From the NCBI RefSeq assembly GCF_001866665.1, contig NZ_MLYO01000043.1, positions 1 through 35,979 on the forward strand: DNA of 35,979 nucleotides, written 5' to 3'. The position numbers and the translations under genes are program-made. Shown here piece by piece: positions 18,065-26,612 of this stretch. The notes below the pieces were generated by a model. That model was not told the origin of the DNA. It saw only the letters and a program-made list of their open reading frames with translations, and ran no database searches. The DNA is from Streptomyces monashensis (lineage in GTDB: Bacteria; Actinomycetota; Actinomycetes; Streptomycetales; Streptomycetaceae). Numbering within the stretch: position 1 is the stretch's first letter; the number at the start of each line of letters is the position of its first letter.

Positions 18065-18089
18065 GCCCGGGGGAATCTCACCCCCGGGC
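18065..18089 (+). terminator. Terminator of the ABC transporter operon
   Basis: GCCCGGGGG (18065-18073) and CCCCCGGGC (18081-18089) form a perfect nine-base-pair stem with a seven-base loop, just downstream of the permease stop codon. Confidence 0.8.
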
Positions 18090-18195
18090 TCCCACGGAAC
18101 CGTGCTGTGATTCGAGGGTTCGTAGTTGGTGTGGTGTGGTGGGCTGGGGTGTTGAGAGGGCTTCTCGAAACCGAGTAGGGGTGTCCGTCTTCTGT

Positions 18196-18957
18196 CTAGT
18201 TACGGCATGAGGGTGCTGCTGATCTGCGGTGTTCGGAGTTGGGGGCCCCGCACAGGGTGGAGGCGAAGGGCAGCGAGGCCGTGTTCTCCACGCCGACGAG
18301 CTGCGGGGTGAGGACAGCGCCGACGGGGCCGGGGTAGACCGACCCGTAGGCGTGGCCGCCGGTGCGCTCGTACACCGGGCAGACGTTCAGGCAGGCCGAG
18401 CAGCGGATGCAGGACAGCGCCTGCCGGCCCACCTCGTCGGCCAGGGTCGCGGTGCGGCCGTTGTCGAGGAGCACCAGATGGAAGTCCTGCGGCCCGTCGG
18501 TTAGATCGCCCGCCCAGACGAGATCGGTCTCCTCGGCGGTGAAGTCCCGGCGCACGAAGTCCGGAGCAGCCAGCCGCTTGCCCGGCCTCGTCAGCGACCG
18601 GCGGCGACGCACCTTCCGTCCGGCGAGCCCGAGCTCGGCCATGACCTTCGCGAGCGTGTTCACCGACACCCGCCAGCCCCTGCGCAGCAGCTCGATGAAC
18701 ACCTTCGGCGAGCCGTAGGTGCCGCCCGAGCCGTGAAAGATCTCCTCAATCTCCTCGGCCAGCTGCTGTCGACGCACCTCCCGGGCGGTCGGTGGCCGGT
18801 CACGCCACTTGTAGTACCACGACTCGGACACACCCAGCGCCCGGCAGGCGGTGCGGTACGGAATACCCTCCTCGGCCTTGCAGCTGCTGATCACCCCGAC
18901 CGCGACGGCCGGGTCCGCCTCAGCTACTTCACCCACAAGGCCACGAATCGCTTGCAC
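18196..18957 (-). pseudogene. IS3 OrfB 5' part fused in frame to a lutB fragment
   Basis: A chimeric open frame. The upstream part (18957 to about 18505) is an IS3-family OrfB: ACRALGVSESWYYKWRDRPP, the HTH_21 region GSGGTYGSPKVFIELLRRG, RRRRSLTRPG, and the start of the DDE core ETDLVWAGDLT, whose Asp is the first catalytic residue; the other two acids are missing. From about 18500 the frame continues without a stop into a LutB-type iron-sulfur protein segment: FHLVLLDNGRT, DEVGRQALSCIRCSACLNVC (a 4Fe-4S cysteine cluster), YGSVYPGPVGAVLTPQ and LPFASTLCGA. This ends near 18240, followed by an unrelated tail to the stop. LutB belongs to the L-lactate utilisation complex. Both halves are truncated. 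The junction looks like insertion followed by deletion. Confidence 0.8.
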
Positions 18958-19256
18958 ACATCACGCTCCATCTCCAGCTCGCGGATGCGCTTGTCCTTCT
19001 CCCGGGCCTCGGCCCGCAGCCGCTCCAGCTCCGCCCGCTCACTCTCCCGCAGACGACCGCCGGGAGATGGCTCGACCACCGGCCGATCCGACGACGGCGA
19101 TCCGTTGCGCCGCGCCCGCGACACCCAGCTGTGCAACGTCCCCGGGTGGATACCCAGATCCTCAGCCACATCCGGAATCGGCTTCCCGGTCTCCGTCACG
19201 ATCCGTACCGCCCCCTCACGGAACTCGGCGTCGTAGATGCGCTTCCTGGATGCCAT
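18924..19256 (-). CDS. IS3-family transposase OrfA
   Basis: A 110-residue OrfA: DNA-binding helix-turn-helix (MASRKRIYDAEFREGAVRIV, then PDVAEDLGIHPGTLHSWVSR) followed by a leucine-zipper coiled coil (ELERLRAEAREKDKRIRELE). It ends FVALWVK at 18924 and overlaps the OrfB frame by about 34 bp, the arrangement used for programmed -1 frameshifting to make the OrfAB transposase. Because OrfB is truncated, no active transposase can result; OrfA alone may still bind element ends. ATG 19256 is the conventional start; a TTG at 19265 lies closer to GGAGGG. Confidence 0.88.
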   Translation of the reverse strand: MASRKRIYDAEFREGAVRIVTETGKPIPDVAEDLGIHPGTLHSWVSRARRNGSPSSDRPVVEPSPGGRLRESERAELERLRAEAREKDKRIRELEMERDVCKRFVALWVK

Positions 19257-19453
19257 GACCCCCAACTATCCCTCCGGTCACGGTCTCCACAGTAGGAGGG
19301 GAGGTGCACTGCTGGTCGGTGACGACGCCGCAACCGTCGGCCTCCGGACAACGGGACGTTCTGCCCTCACTGGCCGACTCGGATGTGCTGGGCGCTGTTG
19401 CGCTGCAGTCGGCAGTCGTGGCGACGACGGGACTGCACACGCCGGCGCCGACT

Positions 19454-22400
19454 TCATTGCTCATGGCTCGGGCACGGGTCGCGGTAGGGGATGCCGGGGA
19501 CGTACTTGTGCCACTGCGTCTCGGGCATGGACTTTCCGGTGTAGGAGCAGACCCTGTCGGCGAGACCGGCGAGGTCCGAGCTGAAGAAGGAGACCCCGTC
19601 CCTGCGGGCGACGGCGAGTGCGCTGCCCGACGAGAGGAACTCGAGCTGTGCGGCGCCCTCGTCGTACTGCGGAGTCGGGATGGTTGCCTTGAGGACCGGC
19701 CGGGCCGGGTCATGGATGTCCCACAGCTGGATCCCGTCGTTCCCGTTCCAGTCGGCCATGAAGCGGTTGTGCGGATCCAGCGCGATGCCCTCGGTCTTCT
19801 GGGGGACGCGGACGGTGGCGCGGGGGCGCGGCTGCCGGGGGTCGCTGATGTCCCAGAGGCGCACAGTGCCGTCGCTGCTGCCGGTGGCTGCCAGCAGTCG
19901 GCCGTCGTCGCTCATCTGCACCACCGTGCCGATGGGCCCTGGGACGCTGCTCGACGCGCGCACCTTGCCGGCCGAGACCTGGAACAGGCGGATGGCGTCG
20001 GCGCCGCTGGACGCGGACTGCTGCGGGGTCGCGACGGCCACCACGTTGCCCTGGGCGATCAGGTTCTCCTCGTTCGCGTGCGCGAGCCGTGTGGTGTCGC
20101 CGTGGACCGGATGCCGGGGGTCACTGGTGTCCCACCACTCGATGCCCTTCCGGGTGGCGACCAGGGCGGTGCGGCCGTCGTTCAGGATGCCGCTCCAGTC
20201 GCCAGGGTGGGGCAGGCGGAAGGAACCGGCCTCGGCCGCGTGGCGCGCGTCGGTGATGTGCCACAGGTGCACGCGGCCGTCGCCGCCGGGGACCGTGACC
20301 AGATCACCCGCTCTGTCCGCGAAGACACCCGTAGAGACGATGAAGCCCCCGTCGGCGGGGAAGTTCGCCGTGCCCAGGGACGCGCCCTGTACCGGATGGT
20401 GTGGATCGCGCAGGTCCCACAGCTGGACCCGGCCATCATGCGCGACGCTCAGCAGCGTGTCGGACGGGCCGATGAACTGCGCCTGCTGGACCTCGTCGGA
20501 GAGTTTGACCGTGGCGATGCGGCGCGGGACGGGGGAGTCCCAGATGCCGATGGACGGGGAGGAGGAGACGGGCGCCGCCATCAGGTGTCCGCTGCGGCTG
20601 AAGTCCCATGAAGCGGACAGATACATGGAGCCGACGTCCTCGGCCCGAGGCAGAGCGGTGCGCCACGACCGCACCACGCCGTCGGGGCCTCCGCTCAGGA
20701 GAGCGCCTGCGCGCGTGTAGGCCAGGGCCAGGGTGCCGAAGCCGGTCGGGGTGCATATCGGCGACGCCGAGTTTGTCAGCCTCGCCGGGGAGAGGCTGAG
20801 CAGGCACATCTGGCCATTGTTGTGGTAGCTGCCCAGGCCGCTGACCGCCAGGCCGGCCCCGTCCGGGCTGAAGGCCACCGCCATCAGGCTCGTCAGATCC
20901 GAGCCGGAGAAGGCATATTGGTCGACCTTGACCGATCGGGGCTTGGACGGGTTGTCGGTTCTCCAGAGACCGAAGTCGCTGTCCCCGACCGCGGACAGCA
21001 GCGTGCCGTCGGCGTTGAAGGCCACCGCGTCGTATCCGTTGGCGATCGTGGCCGTGGCGGCCGGTGCGGAGGGACGGGAGAGGTTCCACAGCCGGGTCTT
21101 GCCGCCCAGGATGGTGGTGGCGAGCAGGGTGCCGCGTGGGGAGAACGCGACCGCGCTCAGCGCGTCCTCGGGCTTCCTGCTGGTCGGGGTCGGCAGTTCG
21201 GCGACGAGACGGGGGTGCGCGGGCTCGGTGATCGACCAGACCAGTGTGGTGCCGATCGGCGATGCCGCGGCCAGCAGCGTCCCGTCCGGGCTGACGGCCA
21301 TCGAGTTGATCTGGAGATGGCCGCGCGGGATGTCGGCGGGTCGTGGCAGGCGCCCGGCGACGCTGGGCTGGCGAGGGTCGGCCAGGTTCCACAGGCACAG
21401 GTCATGCGCGGTGGGGCAGATGCCCGCCAGCATTCTGCCGCGCGGCGCGAGAGCGATCGCCGCCGCTCCCGCAGTGTGGAGCGTGGCCTTCAGGACCGGC
21501 GTGGAGGGGGTGACCAGGTCCCAGATACGCACGGAGCCGTCGGTACTGACGGCCGCGGCCAGATCGCTGTCCGGTCGGGTCACGATCCGCAGGACCTCGT
21601 GGCCGGTGTCGCCGACGACACGGTCCAGTGGCGTGGCGAGCGCGGTGTAGAGCTGGGTGGTGGCGTCCTGGGTGGGTGCGGAACGGTAGGCGGCGACGGC
21701 GAGTTGGGCAGCCAGACCCGGATCGGTGGCACTGAGCGCGCTCGCCTCGGCCGCCAGGTCGGTGGAGCGGATCAGGGCGGCCTGGTGCGCGGCCTGCCGG
21801 TGTTCGCGCACGGAGATGAAGGTCACCACGGAGGCCAGTAGGGCCAGGGCGCAGACCACGGCGGTCACCGCACGGCGGGTGCGCCGAGCACGCCGCGCCG
21901 CGTGCTGCTGCCTGTCCCGGTCTTCCAGGCTGCGGTCCAGGAAGTCGCGGGTGACCGGGCCCAGGACGCCGTCCGTGCCGTCGTTCGCCTGCTGCCCGGT
22001 CGCCGCCTGGGCGGCCGCGTCCAGGCGGGGCCCGCGGTACAGATCCGTATCCTGCCGTCCGGCCTGGTCCCAGGCGCGCGCGGCGTCGGAGAGCTGCTGG
22101 AGGGTGAGCAGGGCGGCCCGGTCCTCCTCGATCCATGCGCGCAGCCGCGGCCAGGCGTACAGCAGCGCCTCGTGGGTGATCTCGGCGCTGTCCGCGTCCA
22201 CGGTGACCAGGCGGGCCTCGGCCAGGGCCCGCAGGACCCGCCGGGCCGCATCGAGGTGGCAGGGGGCGGCCAGGTCGCCCAGGAGCAGTCTGCGGCGGGT
22301 GTCCTCCACGCCCTCGCCCAGGCGCACCAACCGCAGCAGCAGGCCGCGCACGTGGGTCCGGTCCCCGGGGTCCAGGGCTTTGTACGCCTCTTCCGCGGTG

Positions 22401-23977
22401 CGGGCGACCGCCTCGTCGATTCCGCCGGTGGCCCGGTACCCGGACAGGGTGAGCCGGGTGCCCGACCTCTGCTGCCAGGTGGCCAGCAGCGCGTGCGAGA
22501 GCAGCGGCAGTACGGCAGTGTGCTCTCCGGCGTAGTACACCCGGGCGTCGTGGAGCAGTGTGTCGGCCAGCCCCTCCTCCAGGGACAGCCCGGCGGCCTT
22601 GGCCGGCCGTTCGATCACCTCCCGCAACTGTTCAGGGGTGAGGGGGCCGACGACCACCTGACGGCCCTCCAGGGCCCTGACCAGCGCTCGGTAGCGCGTG
22701 CACGCCTCGTAGAAGTCGGCCCGGACGGCGATGACGACGGTGGTCGGGCCGCCGGCGAGTGCCGCGAGGCCGGTGACGAACCGTTCACGCTCGTCCTCCG
22801 TGGCGTCCGCGGTGAAGAGTTCCTCGAACTGGTCGACTAGCAGCATGGCCCGGTCGTGGCCGGCGAGCGCGGCGGAGTACTGCGCGAGCGGTGTCGTCGG
22901 GGTGTCGGTGCCGGGCTTCATGGTGGCGACCCTCCACCCTTCGGAGCGCGCCTCCAGCGCTGGGATCACCCCGGCGCGCAGCAGGGACGTCTTTCCGCTG
23001 CCGGATGCCCCCACGACCGCGATCAGACCGCCGCCGCGAACAAGGTGGGTGACGTCCGCGACCGCCTCGTCCCGGCCGAAGAAGTACCGGGCGTCCTCGG
23101 CTCCGAAGGACTGCAGACCCCGGAAGGGGCACGGTGCCGCGACCTTCTCGGCACCCGAGGCGCGTGGTTCCTCGGCAGGTAGCGCCGGGCGGCGGGGGTG
23201 GTAGGCGGGGTTTCTGGCCAGGACCAGTTCCCCGGCCTGGTCGCTGCTGTGCCGGCGTGGCCTCGGGGCGCCTTGCTCGGGCAGCACCCGGTTGAGGTGG
23301 CGGTAGGCGTGATCGAGTGTCAGTTGCTCGGGCCCGATGGGATCACCGTTGCGCAGCAGCCGGATCAGGGCACCGGTGAACGCGGTGAACTCTTCGCCGG
23401 AGCGGGCCAGTCCGTGCTCCTCGCGCGCGGTGGAGGCCAGCAGGAAGCCGCCGCGCACGAGAGTCTGCTCGAAGACCGCGTCCAGTGCGGGCGGCCCCAG
23501 CGGGCCTTCGGCGCGGCCGGAGAAACAGCAGTCCAGGGTGACCGCGACGGCACGAGCGCTGCTGCGCTGGACAGCCTGACGCAGCGCCTGGTACGCCAGC
23601 GCCTTGTAGGAGAGGCCGTCCAGCAGGTCGTCGGTGGCACACGTCGCCAGGTACAGCCCGTTGTCGGCCCCCACCAGACCATGGCCGACGACGTGCACCA
23701 GCAAGGCGTCCGACGCCTCCGCCGCCGCCCGGTCGACCGCCTCCCCGAACTCCAGCGGGCTGGACGGATCTACCAGGACACGCAGGTTCTCGTCCGGCAT
23801 GCCGCTGCGCTCCCGCAGAGCCGCGGCCAGCGCCCTCAGCGACCGTTCCACCGCGGGAACGGAGGGCAACGGCGATCCGGGCGCGTGGGAGCCGGTCCCC
23901 ACGAGCAGGACGCGTGATCCCGGCCGGGCCAGCGCGCCCAAGTCCGCCCCGGCGGGAGTGTCGTCGACCTCACTCAC
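19454..23977 (-). CDS. Caspase-nSTAND NTPase-WD40 conflict-system protein
   Basis: About 1,507 residues. Caspase-fold peptidase (about 20-255): His in LLVHVVGHGL (residue 99) and Cys in AVTLDCCFSG (residues 150/151) form the expected catalytic dyad. nSTAND1-type NTPase (about 285-700): FRGLQSFGAEDARYFFGRDE, Walker A VVGASGSGKTSLLRAG, Walker B AMLLVDQFEELF, then a winged-helix/helical region. One transmembrane helix follows (TAVVCALALLASVVTFISV). The C-terminal half carries about 14 WD40 units (repeated SPDGTLLAA and LWDISDP motifs), probably two propellers, ending in the short conserved tail QWHKYVPGIPYRDPCP. Family logic: WD40 senses, STAND oligomerises with ATP, and the caspase cleaves cellular targets. 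GTG 23977 (GTGAGTGA) overlaps the stop of the EACC1-like gene by eight bases. All key residues are intact. It abuts an IS3 element downstream. Confidence 0.92.
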   Translation of the reverse strand: MSEVDDTPAGADLGALARPGSRVLLVGTGSHAPGSPLPSVPAVERSLRALAAALRERSGMPDENLRVLVDPSSPLEFGEAVDRAAAEASDALLVHVVGHGLVGADNGLYLATCATDDLLDGLSYKALAYQALRQAVQRSSARAVAVTLDCCFSGRAEGPLGPPALDAVFEQTLVRGGFLLASTAREEHGLARSGEEFTAFTGALIRLLRNGDPIGPEQLTLDHAYRHLNRVLPEQGAPRPRRHSSDQAGELVLARNPAYHPRRPALPAEEPRASGAEKVAAPCPFRGLQSFGAEDARYFFGRDEAVADVTHLVRGGGLIAVVGASGSGKTSLLRAGVIPALEARSEGWRVATMKPGTDTPTTPLAQYSAALAGHDRAMLLVDQFEELFTADATEDERERFVTGLAALAGGPTTVVIAVRADFYEACTRYRALVRALEGRQVVVGPLTPEQLREVIERPAKAAGLSLEEGLADTLLHDARVYYAGEHTAVLPLLSHALLATWQQRSGTRLTLSGYRATGGIDEAVARTAEEAYKALDPGDRTHVRGLLLRLVRLGEGVEDTRRRLLLGDLAAPCHLDAARRVLRALAEARLVTVDADSAEITHEALLYAWPRLRAWIEEDRAALLTLQQLSDAARAWDQAGRQDTDLYRGPRLDAAAQAATGQQANDGTDGVLGPVTRDFLDRSLEDRDRQQHAARRARRTRRAVTAVVCALALLASVVTFISVREHRQAAHQAALIRSTDLAAEASALSATDPGLAAQLAVAAYRSAPTQDATTQLYTALATPLDRVVGDTGHEVLRIVTRPDSDLAAAVSTDGSVRIWDLVTPSTPVLKATLHTAGAAAIALAPRGRMLAGICPTAHDLCLWNLADPRQPSVAGRLPRPADIPRGHLQINSMAVSPDGTLLAAASPIGTTLVWSITEPAHPRLVAELPTPTSRKPEDALSAVAFSPRGTLLATTILGGKTRLWNLSRPSAPAATATIANGYDAVAFNADGTLLSAVGDSDFGLWRTDNPSKPRSVKVDQYAFSGSDLTSLMAVAFSPDGAGLAVSGLGSYHNNGQMCLLSLSPARLTNSASPICTPTGFGTLALAYTRAGALLSGGPDGVVRSWRTALPRAEDVGSMYLSASWDFSRSGHLMAAPVSSSPSIGIWDSPVPRRIATVKLSDEVQQAQFIGPSDTLLSVAHDGRVQLWDLRDPHHPVQGASLGTANFPADGGFIVSTGVFADRAGDLVTVPGGDGRVHLWHITDARHAAEAGSFRLPHPGDWSGILNDGRTALVATRKGIEWWDTSDPRHPVHGDTTRLAHANEENLIAQGNVVAVATPQQSASSGADAIRLFQVSAGKVRASSSVPGPIGTVVQMSDDGRLLAATGSSDGTVRLWDISDPRQPRPRATVRVPQKTEGIALDPHNRFMADWNGNDGIQLWDIHDPARPVLKATIPTPQYDEGAAQLEFLSSGSALAVARRDGVSFFSSDLAGLADRVCSYTGKSMPETQWHKYVPGIPYRDPCPSHEQ

Positions 23978-24377
23978 CGTCGGCGCCCTCGCCCGGCTCC
24001 CGCCCGGCACCGTCGGGCCACGCCGCCGACACTAACTGGTCGACCTGGGCGCGCAGTTGCCCGGCGTCCATGTTCCGGACCTGATCCGCGTGCACTTCGA
24101 GCTCGAAACCGTCCCGCCCCGAGACGCGTACGGACACGCTTCCGGTACGACGCCTCAGCCAGGCCACGACCACGCTGGCCACGGCCGTCGTGACCCCGCT
24201 GGAGGTCAGGCCCACCACCAACTGCTGCAGCTCCCCGCCGAGAGCCCCGTCGGGGACAGGTCCGGCCACACGTCGCACGTGCCCGCGCAGGGCGTCCTCT
24301 TCGTCCAGCCAGCCGGCCAGGTCGGCGTTCTCCGCTGCGCCGCCGCTGACGGACAGCCTAACGATGTCCAGCACCAC
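23970..24377 (-). CDS. EACC1-like effector-associated small membrane protein
   Basis: 135 residues. N-terminal segment LDIVRLSVSGG with a predicted beta strand, then DLAGWLDEEDALRGHVRRV, a hydrophobic helix LQQLVVGLTSSGVTTAVASV (about 51-74), basic AWLRRRTGSVSVRV, and a beta strand pair FELEVHADQV; the C-terminal tail is acidic. Size, helix position and the W-LRGRVR / W-R-RTxxVxVxV pattern match the effector-associated constant component 1 (EACC1) family, which accompanies caspase or trypsin effectors in NTP-dependent conflict systems (from memory of the family). It overlaps the caspase-nSTAND gene by eight bases, so they are translationally coupled. Start GTG 24377 has AAGGG upstream; GTG 24374 is possible. 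Its likely role is to tether or regulate the effector at the membrane. Confidence 0.8.
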   Translation of the reverse strand: MVLDIVRLSVSGGAAENADLAGWLDEEDALRGHVRRVAGPVPDGALGGELQQLVVGLTSSGVTTAVASVVVAWLRRRTGSVSVRVSGRDGFELEVHADQVRNMDAGQLRAQVDQLVSAAWPDGAGREPGEGADGE

Positions 24378-24617
24378 GTCGGTTTCCCTTCCGGTCCTCG
24401 ATCCCCGTCGGGGACCGAAGTGTCCACGTGTTTCTCCCGTCAGGCGGTGATCTTCCCACTCCTGTGCCGGCAACGGGCTAGGATCACACAAACCCCATGC
24501 GGTGCACAGGAGTTGAGGGGTCTCAGGCGTCAGATCTGGTCATCGAGGCGTGGAAGACCGGTACCACTGATGATCTTCGCGTGGTGTCGTTGAGCGAGCG
24601 GCTCGTACCGGCCGGTC

Positions 24618-25143
24618 ATGAAGGCCTACGCGGCAGGGGACTGGACGAAGCTCCTCTACGCGTTCAGCCGGCCCAGTTGGAGCACGCAGGCACCCACCGA
24701 CTTGAGCAGGGCGCTCCAGCCATTCCGTAACGAGCTGGACAGTCGCAGGAAGGAACTCAGGCTCGCAGCCGCGCGACGTCTGGGCTGCACCTGCCTGGAC
24801 GACCCCCAGGCAGCAACGGAGGCCAAAGCAGCCAAAGAGCTTGAGCATGCCAAGCGCACCGGCGCAAATGACGCGGCCGTGGCTGCGCTTCGCGCCAAGC
24901 TACTGGCCGAGAGGGCAGAGACCGTTGCCACGCGGCGCTGGGAACTACCGAAGGAGACCGCAGAGGATCTGGACCGCGCTGTGGCTGCTCTACGCGACGA
25001 GTTCAAGCTGGGCGCCCCACGTCATGGGCGCGCTGGTGACCGTGGCTCTCGAGCACTTGCCCGAAGTCACCGAGCGCCTGCGCGGTGTCAGTGCCGCGCG
25101 CGAGCCGAAGCACGAGCAGAACCGGCGCGAACCCTCCTGCTGA
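24618..25143 (+). pseudogene. Unknown coiled-coil gene, apparent frameshift
   Basis: From ATG 24618 about 130 residues read as a charged helical protein: MKAYAAGDWTKLLYAFSRPS, DLSRALQPFRNELDSRRKEL, then EAKAAKELEHAKRTGANDAA and ETAEDLDRAVAALRDEFKLG. Near 25010-25020 the coding character moves to another frame, which continues HVMGALVTVALEHLPEVTER then LRGVSAAREPKHEQNR to a TGA at 25143, whereas the first frame becomes Arg/Ala-rich. This suggests one indel. Third-position GC (about 70%) is lower than in neighbours, consistent with acquisition. The gene is divergent from the EACC1-caspase operon. No family recognised; the start has no clear ribosome-binding site. Confidence 0.4.
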
Positions 25144-25397
25144 CTTGGCGCCTCGGGAAGGTTGGCTCCGCCGCGGCAGCCTCCGTCCCGGAGCCGACCG
25201 CGACGCCGTGCCGGCGTCGGACGGCTACCGTCGTGCCCCTGCGCGGCCCTGATCGAGGAAGGCCGGCGGCCTGCCCCGCACTCGAGGCCTCCGTGCCACA
25301 CTGGCTCCAGCGGCCGTCTCGCATCCCCCGTCGAGGCGGCCGCTGCTGTGTCAACCCCGCGGTTCGGGAAGTGTGCCGTGACCTCACCGACCCCCGG

Positions 25398-25553
25398 ATG
25401 AACGGGGCATCGTGGCGGGCTCACGATCTGTGGCGGGCCTACGCTGCGCGGGACCGCGCCTCGGTCGCCGAGCACCTCGCGCACCTGGAGGACGACCAGC
25501 TGGAGTTCGCCCGGGGCGTGACCGCGAACTTCTACAACGACACCCTCCCTTAA
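25398..25553 (+). CDS. Small hypothetical protein, 51 residues
   Basis: Reads MNGASWRAHDLWRAYAARDR, ASVAEHLAHLEDDQLEFARG, then FYNDTLP to TAA. Amphipathic helical pattern and strong third-position GC support coding. No good ribosome-binding site precedes ATG 25398; the frame is open further upstream (GTG 25371), so the start is uncertain. It may be the 3' remnant of a longer gene. The stretch 25144-25397 before it contains no other supported gene. It is convergent with the quinone oxidoreductase gene, nine bases apart. Confidence 0.45.
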   Translation: MNGASWRAHDLWRAYAARDRASVAEHLAHLEDDQLEFARGVTANFYNDTLP

Positions 25554-25562
25554 ATGCCAAGC

Positions 25563-26498
25563 TCACTCGGCGACGGTGAGCACCATCTTGCCCGTCGTGC
25601 GCCGGGTCTCGCCCCGACGATGAGCCTCGGCGGCCTGCGCCAGCGGCAGGACGCTGTCGATCTCGGCGCGCAACCGTCCCTGTTCGATCAGCGCGGCGAC
25701 GGCCTGCAGGCCGGTCCGGTCGGCTTCGACGGTGAGCTCGGCGACGCGGACGCCCCGCTGCTTCGCCACCGGTTCGAAGTCCTGGTCCCGCGGGAACACG
25801 ATGGCGACGAGCGTGCCGCCGCGGCGCATGGTGCGCAGGGAGCGGATGCAGTAGTCGCCGCCGACGCCGTCCAGGACGAAGTCGATGGCGCTCACCGCCT
25901 CGGCGAAATCCACTGTGTGGTAGTCGATCACTTCGTCGGCGCCGAGACCGCGGACGAAGCCGTGCTTGGCCGCGCTGGCCGTGCCGATGACGTATGCGCC
26001 GAGGGCCTTCGCGACCTGGACGGCGACGTGGCCGGTGCCGCCGGCGGCGGCGTGGATCAGCACCCGCTGACCGGGCTGGACGTCGGCGGTGTCGACCAGG
26101 GCCTGCCACGCGGTGAGGCCGGCCACCGGCAGCGCGGCGGCATGCACGTGGTCGATGGTCGACGGCTTGCGGACGAGGTTCCGGGCCGGCGCCACGGCGT
26201 ATTCGGCGTAGCCGCCGGCGCCGCGGGGGTAGTCGAGCATGCCGAAGACCTCGTCCCCGGGCTGGTGCAGGGTGACGCCGCGGCCGACGGCCTCGATCAC
26301 GCCGGACACGTCCCAGCCGACGACGAACGGCGGAGCGCCGAGGTAGAGGCCGGTCCTGCGGTGCCGCCAGTCGGTGTCATTGACGCCGACGGCGTGGACC
26401 CGGACGAGGACCTCGTTGGGGCCCGGGACCGGGCGGTCGAGCTCGACGGGCGTCAGGACGTCGGGCTCGCCGAGGGTGTGCTGGCTCATGGCGCGCAT
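25563..26498 (-). CDS. Zinc-independent NADPH:quinone oxidoreductase (MDR superfamily)
   Basis: 311 residues, medium-chain dehydrogenase/reductase of the QOR type. GroES-like N-terminal domain (EVLVRVHAVGVNDTDWRHRR, GWDVSGVIEAVGRGV, GDEVFGM), then the NADPH-binding Rossmann fold (GQRVLIHAAAGGTGHVAVQV, with the QOR-type GGTGHVAVQ in place of a zinc-enzyme GxGxxG), LGADEVIDYHT, DFVLDGVGG, and the C-terminal GKMVLTVAE. No structural-zinc cysteine cluster is present, consistent with quinone or enal reduction. ATG 26498 follows AAGGAG by eight bases. It is divergent from an AraC-type regulator with an inverted repeat between them, so probably controlled by it. Confidence 0.92.
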   Translation of the reverse strand: MRAMSQHTLGEPDVLTPVELDRPVPGPNEVLVRVHAVGVNDTDWRHRRTGLYLGAPPFVVGWDVSGVIEAVGRGVTLHQPGDEVFGMLDYPRGAGGYAEYAVAPARNLVRKPSTIDHVHAAALPVAGLTAWQALVDTADVQPGQRVLIHAAAGGTGHVAVQVAKALGAYVIGTASAAKHGFVRGLGADEVIDYHTVDFAEAVSAIDFVLDGVGGDYCIRSLRTMRRGGTLVAIVFPRDQDFEPVAKQRGVRVAELTVEADRTGLQAVAALIEQGRLRAEIDSVLPLAQAAEAHRRGETRRTTGKMVLTVAE

Positions 26499-26574
26499 CA
26501 GTGTGCTCCTTCATGCTGGCTGGTGCCCGGGCGGGCGGGACGTGACCAAGCCTGCTGCCTGCGCCGACGCCGCA

Positions 26575-26596
26575 ACATTGGCCGGATGGCCAATGT
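26575..26596. promoter_or_regulatory. 9-bp inverted repeat, likely operator
   Basis: ACATTGGCC (26575-26583) and GGCCAATGT (26588-26596) are perfect reverse complements with a GGAT spacer. The site lies in the divergent gap, 77 bp from the oxidoreductase start and 17 bp before the regulator start at 26613. A position just upstream of the regulator suits autorepression or divergent control. Confidence 0.6.
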
Positions 26597-26612
26597 GTGC
26601 AAGGATCTGGCC

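Noticed and set aside
25554..26585. + strand extension upstream of the AraC-type regulator
   Set aside because: It reads antisense through the quinone oxidoreductase gene; the regulator starts at 26613 after a ribosome-binding site.
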